Of a DNA stretch of 64,000 bases, positions 57,568 to 64,000 are shown piece by piece; the stretch's first letter is position 1, and every line of letters begins with the position of its first letter. A program made the position numbers and the translations under genes. The DNA lies in NCBI GenBank assembly GCA_910579605.1, contig CAJTUG010000003.1:40184-104183 (forward strand), read 5' to 3'. Source of the stretch: an uncultured Muribaculaceae bacterium. Its GTDB lineage: Bacteria > Bacteroidota > Bacteroidia > Bacteroidales > Muribaculaceae. The notes below the pieces were generated by a model, which saw nothing but the letters and a program-made list of their open reading frames with translations, did no database searches and was not told the DNA's origin.

Positions 57568-58434
57568 ATGCCGAATATTATGCCAGATAAATCCGATAAT
57601 AATTGCATAAGGCCCGATGTGCTAAACTATGAAGACATCTGCAAGATGGTGCCAAAGCTCAACGGTCACGAAAAATTAGTAAATGGTCTTCTTCATTTTC
57701 TTGAGGTTGATAAGGTGAACGGAGTTCATGGCCGCTGCTGTGATACCCCTGGCCCGGAATTTGTCAAGCGTCTGCTTTTTGAGGAATTTAATATCACTCT
57801 GAGGGTAGACAACAGCGAGATACTTGACCATTTGCCCGATGGTGCATTTATTACTGTTAGCAATCATCCGCTTGGAGCACTCGATGGTATAGCTCTCATC
57901 TATCTTATAACACGCAAAAGGCCCGAGTATAAAGTCATGGTAAACATGATTTTGAATAAAATTTCGGCAATGCGCCCTAATTTTATTGCTGTAGATGCCT
58001 GGGCGAGCGACGATCCTGAAAAACGAGCCGTGTCTGTAAACGGAATCCGACAGGCGCTGAAGCAACTCCGCGACGGCAAGCCGGTTGGCTTCTTCCCTGC
58101 CGGAGCTATGAGCAAGACAACCTTTGGCAATGGCCTTCAAGATCGCCCGTGGCAACCGTCGATACTCCAGATTATAGCTCGTGCTAAAGTGCCTGTCATA
58201 CCTATTTATTTCCATGATTCCAACAGCTGGTTTTGCAATCTTCTCGGCCATATCTGTTGGCCGGCGCGGTCGCTCATGTTGCCGCATGAGGTATTCCGCA
58301 AGATTGGGAAGACAATGCATATAAGCATCGGACAACCCATTTCCCCAGAAGAACAAGCAGCTCATGGCTCTACGCCAGAAGAAATAGGTGCTTATCTCCG
58401 CAGGAAGACCTACGAACTAAAAAAGTATAAGTAA
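57568..58434 (+). CDS. PlsC-type acyltransferase in the inositol-lipid locus
   Basis: A protein of 288 residues with the glycerophospholipid acyltransferase motif I as NHPLGALDG (H-x4-D) and motif III-like GFFPAGAMSK, followed by VPVIPIYF. It resembles PlsC/lysophospholipid or haemolysin-type O-acyltransferases, soluble or peripheral. It may acylate inositol lipid, lysophospholipid or sphingoid base, with no evidence to choose. ATG at 57568 is 5 nt after the previous stop. Confidence 0.8.
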   Translation: MPNIMPDKSDNNCIRPDVLNYEDICKMVPKLNGHEKLVNGLLHFLEVDKVNGVHGRCCDTPGPEFVKRLLFEEFNITLRVDNSEILDHLPDGAFITVSNHPLGALDGIALIYLITRKRPEYKVMVNMILNKISAMRPNFIAVDAWASDDPEKRAVSVNGIRQALKQLRDGKPVGFFPAGAMSKTTFGNGLQDRPWQPSILQIIARAKVPVIPIYFHDSNSWFCNLLGHICWPARSLMLPHEVFRKIGKTMHISIGQPISPEEQAAHGSTPEEIGAYLRRKTYELKKYK

Positions 58435-58449
58435 ATCCGTATCTTCAAT

Positions 58450-59385
58450 ATGAAGAAAACGCGGGGTTATGCCGAATCTTTGAAAAGCCTTGATACCGAG
58501 GAAGGTATCGATTTGGCTTTTTACAGGCCTGTGGGATATATGTGGGCTTGTTTGGCCAAACGTCTTGGTATCGGGCCGAATGCTATTACTATAGCCTCTA
58601 TCTTTTTAGGGATAGGTGCAGCTGTGGCTTTTTATTACCAGAACATATGGATTAATATAGCTGGTATCGTTTTGCTCGTTTGGGCTAATTCGTTTGATAG
58701 CGCCGATGGGCAATTGGCGCGTATGACTAAAAGTTTCTCTCGCTTGGGTCGTATCCTTGACGGCCTTTGCGGCGATATCTGGTTTGTTTCCATATATATA
58801 GCCATATGCCTGCGCCAAGTACACACACCTGGCTTTTTCATGGAACATCCGTGGTCTATATGGGTTCTTGCAATAGTGACCGGTATATGCCATGCAAAAC
58901 AGGCAGCTATGGCCGACTATTACCGGCAGTTTCATCTCTATTTCCTCAAGGGAGAAGACGGCTCGGAGCTTGACACCTGCGACGAACTCCGTAGCCGTTG
59001 GAGATCAATGCCATGGAGAAATAATTTTGCTGCAAAAATAACTTTGTGGTTTTACGCAAATTATACAGCAAATCAGGAAATTACTACCCCGGCAATGAAG
59101 CGGCTCCGTAAAGAGCTGCAATCTCGTTACGGAAAGAAAATGCCACCTCACGATTTCCGTGCCGAATTCCGCCGTCTCAGTCTGCCACTTATGAAATATA
59201 CAAATATACTTTCGTTCAACTGGAGAAGTATAGCTCTGTTTATTTCGATTTTGGCCGGACAGCCATGGTTGTATTTTGCTTTTGAATTGGTAGTGCTCAA
59301 TATCCTGCTCATATATATGGTTATGAAGCACGAATCTATTTGCCGAAGTTTAACCGCCCAACTTAAAGAAGGAAAATATCAATGA
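58450..59385 (+). CDS. Second CDP-alcohol phosphotransferase, variant catalytic motif
   Basis: The 311-residue membrane protein has the family core D-S-A-D-G-Q-L-A-R, then G-R-I-L-D, but the last Asp is displaced by one residue (DGLCGD: D-x4-D instead of D-x3-D). A hydrophilic insert of about 80 residues (180-260) lies between two groups of helices, which is unlike typical 200-residue phosphatidyltransferases. The lipid or alcohol substrate is unknown. It overlaps the HAD gene by 4 nt. Confidence 0.75.
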   Translation: MKKTRGYAESLKSLDTEEGIDLAFYRPVGYMWACLAKRLGIGPNAITIASIFLGIGAAVAFYYQNIWINIAGIVLLVWANSFDSADGQLARMTKSFSRLGRILDGLCGDIWFVSIYIAICLRQVHTPGFFMEHPWSIWVLAIVTGICHAKQAAMADYYRQFHLYFLKGEDGSELDTCDELRSRWRSMPWRNNFAAKITLWFYANYTANQEITTPAMKRLRKELQSRYGKKMPPHDFRAEFRRLSLPLMKYTNILSFNWRSIALFISILAGQPWLYFAFELVVLNILLIYMVMKHESICRSLTAQLKEGKYQ

Positions 59386-60092
59386 GTAATATTCAAGGTA
59401 TAATATTCGATTATGGAGGGACAATAGATAGCTGTGGCGATCATTGGGCCACCGTTTTGCGCAAGGCATACGAGATATGTATACCATCGTATAATTTGGG
59501 TTTGCTCGATTTTACAGATGCATATGCATATGCTGAAAAAACGTTAAATAGGGATAAACTCGTCGGAAATGATTTTACCTTTGAGCAAACGATGAAACTT
59601 AAAATCGAGTTGCAATTTGCCCGTTTGGCCGAATTGGATTCCGAAGCCGAAGATATACCTTTAGAGAAAGCAGCAGAGATATCAAGGTATTGTAGGGATT
59701 TTGCGAGCCGATGCATTGAAATAGCCCGCCCTACGCTTGATTATCTCACATGGCGCTATCCAATGGTGCTTGTGTCTAATTTCTATGGCAATTTAAACAC
59801 TGTTTTAAGGGAATTTGACCTTGATGCCTATTTCCTTGATGTCGTTGAAAGTTCTGTTGTAGGGCTTTATAAGCCGGATCCGGCAATTTTTCTTCGCGGA
59901 GCTGAGATCCTTGGTATAGAACCCGAAAATCTCCTTGTGGTAGGCGATAGTCTCACGAAAGATATTCTTCCTGCTGAAAAAGCCGGTTTCAAAACGGCTT
60001 GGCTAAAAGGACGGCAATGGTATGGCGATGCGCCTGCCCCTAAGCGTCCTGATGTCATAAGAAATCTTGATGAGCTGCAAAAGCTATATTAA
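59382..60092 (+). CDS. HAD-superfamily phosphatase
   Basis: The 236-residue protein shows HAD motifs I DYGGTIDS (nucleophile Asp), II LVSN, III KPDP and IV GDSLTKDILPAEKAG. The helical cap (about 20-110) is of the C1 type. It is cytosolic. The neighbours suggest a phosphorylated inositol or lipid head-group precursor as substrate (inference). It is the last gene before the MIPS promoter. Confidence 0.87.
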   Translation: MSNIQGIIFDYGGTIDSCGDHWATVLRKAYEICIPSYNLGLLDFTDAYAYAEKTLNRDKLVGNDFTFEQTMKLKIELQFARLAELDSEAEDIPLEKAAEISRYCRDFASRCIEIARPTLDYLTWRYPMVLVSNFYGNLNTVLREFDLDAYFLDVVESSVVGLYKPDPAIFLRGAEILGIEPENLLVVGDSLTKDILPAEKAGFKTAWLKGRQWYGDAPAPKRPDVIRNLDELQKLY

Positions 60093-60271
60093 ATTTTATT
60101 AGCTTTTGAGGTGCATAAAAAGGCTGCTTTTATGTATAATTAAGAAAAACTGCTTAGAATTAGCTATTCTTCACATTTATTTACTAAGATTATACTATAA
60201 AAATTTTTGCAATTGCAAAAGTATGTGTAATTTTACGGGCTCAAAGGCTTGAAGCGCATTTTTGCTGTCTT

Positions 60272-60302
60272 TTTGCAACCTTAATTAAGAGCGCTTATTT
60301 TG
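60272..60302 (+). promoter_or_regulatory. Probable promoter of the inositol-3-phosphate synthase gene
   Basis: TTTG (60272-60275) and TTATTTTG (60295-60302), spacer 19 bp. The -7 box deviates at its second base. The 257-bp gap after the HAD gene contains no other gene. Confidence 0.5.
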
Positions 60303-60349
60303 AATATAATAATAAATTAAATAAACCAACTTTTAAACCATTTACTAAA

Positions 60350-61645
60350 ATGATCAAAAGTAACGTTAAGCCGGCCGAGGGTAAACTCGGCGTGATGGTG
60401 GTTGGCCTCGGTGCTGTATCCACTACTTTCATGACCGGCGTTTTGATGGCCCGTAAAGGCCTCGCCAAACCCATCGGTTCTGTTACACAATACGACCGCA
60501 TCCGTGTGGGCGAAGGCGAAGAAAAGCAATATCTCAAATATAACGAAATCGTGTCTATGGCCGGTCTCGACGACATTGTATTCGCAGCATGGGACGTTTA
60601 TCCCGCAAATGCTTACGAATCTGCAATGAACGCCGAAGTACTCAAAGAAAAAGACATCGAACCCGTTCGCGACGAACTTGAAGCTATCAAGCCTCTTCCT
60701 GCCGCTTTCGACCACAACTATGCTAAACGTCTTGACGGCGACAACGTGAAGAAAGGTACTCGTTGGGAACTCGTTGAACAGCTCCGCGAAGATATCCGCA
60801 AGTTCAAAGCCGAAAATAACTGCACACGTATCGTTGTTCTTTGGGCAGCTTCTACAGAAGTATACGTTCCGGTAGACGAAAAGTGCCACTATACCCTTGA
60901 AGCTCTTGAAGCAGCAATGAAGGCCGATGACAAAGAACACATCGCTCCCTCCATGTGCTATGCTTACGCTGCATTGACAGAAGGTGCACCTTTCATCATG
61001 GGTGCTCCCAATACCACTGTAGATATTCCCGCAATGTGGGAATTGGCCGAAAAGACCCAGATGCCTATTGCAGGTAAGGATTTCAAGACAGGCCAGACAC
61101 TCGTGAAATCAGGTTTCGCTCCTATTATCGGTGTACGTTGCCTCGGTCTTGCCGGTTGGTTCTCTACCAACATCCTCGGTAACCGTGACGGCCTCGTACT
61201 CGACGAACCTGCAAATTTCCGTACAAAAGAAGTGAGCAAGCTCTCTACTCTCGAGTCTATCCTCGTACCCGAAGAGCAGCCCGATCTCTATACCAACTAC
61301 TACCACAAGGTGCGCATCAACTACTATCCTCCGCGCAACGAAGGTTGGGACAACATCGATATCTTCGGTTGGATGGGATATCCCATGCAGATCAAGATCA
61401 ATTTCCTCTGCCGCGACTCTATCTTGGCTGCTCCTTTGTGCCTTGACCTCGTTCTTTTGAGCGACTTGGCTGCCCGTGCAGGCCGTTTCGGCATCCAGCG
61501 CTTCCTCAGCTTCTTCCTCAAGAGCCCGATGCACGACTACACACAAAACGAAGTTCCCGTTAACAACCTCTACCAGCAGTATACCATGCTCAAAAACGCG
61601 CTTCGCGAAATGGGCGGTTACAAAGCCGACGAACCTATCGACTAA
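60350..61645 (+). CDS. ino1: Inositol-3-phosphate synthase (MIPS)
   Basis: Converts glucose 6-phosphate to 1D-myo-inositol 3-phosphate using NAD. The 431-residue protein has the NAD-binding start VMVVGLGAVSTTFMTGV, and APNTTVDIPAMWELAEKTQMPIAGKDFKTGQTLVKS carries the catalytic lysine region. It resembles the B. thetaiotaomicron MIPS of the inositol-lipid cluster rather than the longer eukaryotic Ino1. Its codons look more strongly biased than those of the neighbouring lipid genes, suggesting high expression (visual impression). It supplies the acceptor for the phosphatidylinositol-phosphate synthase upstream. Confidence 0.93.
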   Translation: MIKSNVKPAEGKLGVMVVGLGAVSTTFMTGVLMARKGLAKPIGSVTQYDRIRVGEGEEKQYLKYNEIVSMAGLDDIVFAAWDVYPANAYESAMNAEVLKEKDIEPVRDELEAIKPLPAAFDHNYAKRLDGDNVKKGTRWELVEQLREDIRKFKAENNCTRIVVLWAASTEVYVPVDEKCHYTLEALEAAMKADDKEHIAPSMCYAYAALTEGAPFIMGAPNTTVDIPAMWELAEKTQMPIAGKDFKTGQTLVKSGFAPIIGVRCLGLAGWFSTNILGNRDGLVLDEPANFRTKEVSKLSTLESILVPEEQPDLYTNYYHKVRINYYPPRNEGWDNIDIFGWMGYPMQIKINFLCRDSILAAPLCLDLVLLSDLAARAGRFGIQRFLSFFLKSPMHDYTQNEVPVNNLYQQYTMLKNALREMGGYKADEPID

Positions 61646-61668
61646 TCCTGCTTAGGTTTTTGACATAC

Positions 61669-61706
61669 AGCGCCTCGGCCCATTGCGGGTCGGGGCGCTT
61701 TGTTGC
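61669..61706 (+). terminator. Terminator-like hairpin after the MIPS gene
   Basis: AGCGCC (61669-61674) and GGCGCT pairing continues inward through CGGCCC/GGGTCG. The T tract (TTTGTT) is weak. Confidence 0.5.
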
Positions 61707-61733
61707 CTATATGGAAAATATGTTGTATCTTTG
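61703..61733 (+). promoter_or_regulatory. Promoter of panB
   Basis: TTG (61703-61705) and TATCTTTG (61726-61733), spacer 20 bp. The 50-nt leader can form a small GC hairpin at 61745-61765 (GGGG with CCCC). Confidence 0.6.
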
Positions 61734-61787
61734 CCGCGAATTTCGGGGACGGTTCTCCACGCCCCATCCAATTACAAGAATATAATC

Positions 61788-62609
61788 ATGTCAACAAACA
61801 CAGTAGACAACCAACGTAAAGTCACCACACAGCGCCTCATAGAAATGAAGCAGCGTGGTGAAAAAATTGCCATGCTGACGGCCTACGATTTCTCGATGGC
61901 AAAACTCATTGATGAGGCCGGTATGGATGTTATTCTCGTAGGCGACTCAGCTTCAAATGTCATGGCAGGTAATATCACAACCCTCCCAATGACACTTGAC
62001 CAGATGATTTATCATGCTAAAAGCGTTGTTAAAGGCGTTAACCGCGCTCTCGTGGTATGCGATATGCCTTTTGGCACCTATCAAGGAAATTCTAAAGAAG
62101 CCCTTGCTTCGGCTATTAGGATAATGAAAGAAAGCCATGCCGAAGCTGTGAAAATGGAAGGTGGCTCCGAAATACGCGAGAGTATCGAAAGAATCCTTTG
62201 TGCAGGAATCCCCGTTATGGGTCACTTGGGTCTTACCCCGCAGTCTATTAATAAATTCGGCACATATGCAGTTCGTGCAAAAGGCGAAGCAGAAGCCGCA
62301 AAGCTTATTGAAGACGCCCACATGCTGGAAGAAATAGGCTGCTTTGCGCTTGTACTTGAAAAAATCCCTGCCGACCTTGCCCGTAGAGTGGCTCAGGAAT
62401 TAACCATACCAGTTATCGGTATCGGTGCAGGTGGCGGTGTAGACGGCCAAGTCCTCGTTATGCACGATATGTTGGGTATAAACAAAGGTTTTTCGCCTAA
62501 ATTCCTACGCCGATATGCCGATATTTCTACAATTATAAACAGTGCGGTGAGTCATTATATCGACGACGTGAAAACCGGAGATTTCCCCAACGCACAAGAA
62601 CAATATTGA
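61788..62609 (+). CDS. panB: 3-methyl-2-oxobutanoate hydroxymethyltransferase
   Basis: PanB makes ketopantoate for pantothenate and CoA synthesis. The 273-residue protein shows [21 protein letters not shown], the metal-binding [28 protein letters not shown], the catalytic region GHLGLTPQS, and [24 protein letters not shown]. The start at 61788 is chosen; an upstream TTG frame lies across the promoter. Other pan genes are absent from the window. Confidence 0.97.
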   Translation: MSTNTVDNQRKVTTQRLIEMKQRGEKIAMLTAYDFSMAKLIDEAGMDVILVGDSASNVMAGNITTLPMTLDQMIYHAKSVVKGVNRALVVCDMPFGTYQGNSKEALASAIRIMKESHAEAVKMEGGSEIRESIERILCAGIPVMGHLGLTPQSINKFGTYAVRAKGEAEAAKLIEDAHMLEEIGCFALVLEKIPADLARRVAQELTIPVIGIGAGGGVDGQVLVMHDMLGINKGFSPKFLRRYADISTIINSAVSHYIDDVKTGDFPNAQEQY

Positions 62610-62649
62610 TTCCAGCGAATCAGACTTGTAGAATAATTGAATAATTAAC

Positions 62650-62686
62650 CAAGGGCATGCTTGCATTACGCTTGCATGCCTTTGTT
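62650..62686 (+). terminator. Hairpin after panB
   Basis: AAGGGCATGC pairs with GCATGCCTTT around a short loop. It is followed by a weak T-rich stretch. Confidence 0.45.
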
Positions 62687-62701
62687 ATGCAATTTGGCAT
62701 A

Positions 62702-62737
62702 CAAAAAAATGCGGGAGATGCAAAGACCTCCCGCATT
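62702..62737 (-). terminator. Terminator of the LRR protein gene
   Basis: On the minus strand AATGCGGGAG (62737-62728) pairs with CTCCCGCATT (62717-62708) and is followed by a T run to 62703. Confidence 0.8.
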
Positions 62738-62765
62738 GAAATGTTTGTATGTTGTCGGAGCAATA

Positions 62766-64000
62766 TTATTCCACAATTTCACCTTTGAAATCAGGTAGTG
62801 CTGCCCGGTAAGCTTCGATGCTCTCTTTTGGAACATGAAGTTTGCTTATGTCAGACAACGGCTTTTCTCCGAAAACAGGTGGAGTGACGGCATTCATCCA
62901 TACTTCCATTGTCTTTCCCCATCCATACACGCTGATTGCATTATTTCCAACTTCCTTGATATTTGATGGGAATACAACCTTATTATCAGGGAATAAACTT
63001 TCTCTTATTGATGCGAAAGCCTTTTCTCCGATATATTCAAGAGTTTCCGGAAGAGGTGTTATTTCGCCCTGACTGCTACTTAATGCATTATCTTCAATCC
63101 TTTTCAAATTTGGGGGAAGGATAAGTTTATTGAATGATGGTGCAGACAAATTGTCAAAGCATTCTGCGCCAATGACAGTGATAGTTTCCGGTATGACGAT
63201 TGTGTCTATATGGTTTTTATTGGCAACAGCTATAAGGCAATCCCCGTTGATGAGGAAAATATCATCCTGTGCGAATTTCCCTTTGAAAGCCCCTACCTTT
63301 ATCCATTTGATTGCTTCTTTTGTAATATGCTCAAGGCTATCAGGTAGCGAAAGAACATCAATCCGATATCCGGCTATAGTATCCGGTAAGATTTCAGTGA
63401 TACCCTCAGGTATTGAGAGAGTAGATATTGACTCATACTCTTTCATGCACTCGCGAGCAAGCCGAGTGACCCCTTCTGGAATCACTAAATCTGGCCCGAC
63501 CCCTTTGGCGACACAGATAAGTGTGCCGTCAACAATAAGCATCTTCTTGTCGGGAGTGGTGTGCTTTCCTTCGAACGTTTCAAGTTTGGCGCATTCAGAG
63601 AAAGCTTCGTCTCCAATGAATTCAACCGATTTGCCAATCTTGACTTTCTTCAGGCGTTCATTATTCTTGAATGCACCCTGGCCAATTCTTTTTACTTTAT
63701 CCGGGATTGTTACCGTGCCGAACCCGCAGCCATAGAAGGCTTCGTCTCCTATTTCTTCAAGATTTTTCGGGAGTGTTATCGAGAGAACTTTCACGAAATG
63801 TTTGAAAGCATTTTTACCGATACGTTTCAACGATGCCGGAAGAATAATCTTTTTGATGGATTCAACGGTAGAATCATAACTTGATTCTGCATATCCTTCC
63901 CATATTATGTCATCGGCAATCTCTTCAATCATGTCGGGGATTTTCAACTCAGAGTTTCTACTTTTGCTGGTAGCCTGGATCAAGGTCTTACCTTGGATAT
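62766..64000 (-). CDS. BspA-type leucine-rich repeat protein, C-terminal part (5' end outside window)
   Basis: Repeats of the LRR_5 type (about 22-24 residues, patterns such as LPASLKRIGKNAF, LPKNLEEIGDEAFYGC, IPDKVKRIGQGAF, IPETITVIGAECF) run through the visible 411 residues. The tail (LHVPKESIEAYRAALPDFKGEIVE) is the usual end of secreted BspA-like Bacteroidales proteins. The open frame continues past the window edge, so the signal peptide and start are not seen. An apparent TTG start at 63983 is not supported. Surface adhesion or binding is typical of the family. Confidence 0.82.
   Translation of the reverse strand, partial: IQGKTLIQATSKSRNSELKIPDMIEEIADDIIWEGYAESSYDSTVESIKKIILPASLKRIGKNAFKHFVKVLSITLPKNLEEIGDEAFYGCGFGTVTIPDKVKRIGQGAFKNNERLKKVKIGKSVEFIGDEAFSECAKLETFEGKHTTPDKKMLIVDGTLICVAKGVGPDLVIPEGVTRLARECMKEYESISTLSIPEGITEILPDTIAGYRIDVLSLPDSLEHITKEAIKWIKVGAFKGKFAQDDIFLINGDCLIAVANKNHIDTIVIPETITVIGAECFDNLSAPSFNKLILPPNLKRIEDNALSSSQGEITPLPETLEYIGEKAFASIRESLFPDNKVVFPSNIKEVGNNAISVYGWGKTMEVWMNAVTPPVFGEKPLSDISKLHVPKESIEAYRAALPDFKGEIVE

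Overview
The window is a 64 kb stretch of chromosome from a Bacteroidota bacterium, order Bacteroidales, most likely a gut lineage near Muribaculaceae, Prevotella or Bacteroides (inference). The evidence is almost uniform -33 TTTG / -7 TAnnTTTG promoters with 19-21 bp spacers, the near absence of purine-rich ribosome binding sites, Rnf in the order rseC-rnfBCDGEA, a Vor/Kor-type 2-oxoacid:ferredoxin oxidoreductase, a SprE/PorW-like lipoprotein, a DUF4254-GT9 pair, a SusA-like GH13 enzyme and an inositol-lipid locus. No insertion sequence, prophage, integron or CRISPR array was found. The left and right edges cut through purB and a BspA-type leucine-rich repeat gene.

Layout. 1-6.3 kb: the purB end, tRNA-Gln, a PD-(D/E)XK nuclease-rsmF-ABC exporter operon, and asnS. 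6.3-9.9 kb (minus): ferredoxin-type 2-oxoacid oxidoreductase operon with a GH25 lysozyme at its end. 10.1-11.1 kb: secreted protein with a possible type IX sorting tail. 11.2-17.9 kb (minus): rimP-nusA-infB-folK-cobW-like operon with an attenuator-like hairpin in its leader. 18.2-28.3 kb (plus): outer-membrane barrel, Rel, 7TM-HD protein, SprE-like lipoprotein, meaB and a DUF1573 protein. 28.4-30.8 kb: a RING/TerD-like protein behind a promoter-terminator leader. 30.8-35.3 kb (minus): PBP1A, a MATE exporter and efp. 35.4-38.2 kb: tRNA-Leu, a TSCPD protein and a SusA-like neopullulanase. 38.3-43.2 kb: a 1626-residue DUF4062/STAND-like solenoid protein, tail to tail with the minus-strand ruvB-GT9-DUF4254 operon. 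46.3-48.5 kb: an AraC regulator and a GT2 enzyme. 48.6-53.9 kb: the complete rseC-rnfBCDGEA operon. 54.0-61.6 kb: an extended inositol-lipid locus. 61.8-62.6 kb: panB. 62.8-64.0 kb: the LRR protein.

How the parts work together. The 2-oxoacid oxidoreductase and Rnf would couple reduced ferredoxin to NADH and an ion gradient. rimP, nusA, infB, efp, asnS and two tRNAs serve translation and transcription. The inositol locus holds inositol-3-phosphate synthase, a phosphatidylinositol-phosphate synthase, a PgpA-like phosphatase, a GtrA protein and a PAP2/AUR1-like inositol phosphoceramide synthase, as in the characterised Bacteroides thetaiotaomicron cluster. It also holds an ATP-grasp enzyme, an acyltransferase, a second CDP-alcohol phosphotransferase and a HAD phosphatase whose roles are open. 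The least explained items are these extra lipid genes, the DUF4062 protein with a degenerate P-loop, and the RING/TerD protein with its terminated leader. Coordinates were read by eye; no similarity search or folding program was run.
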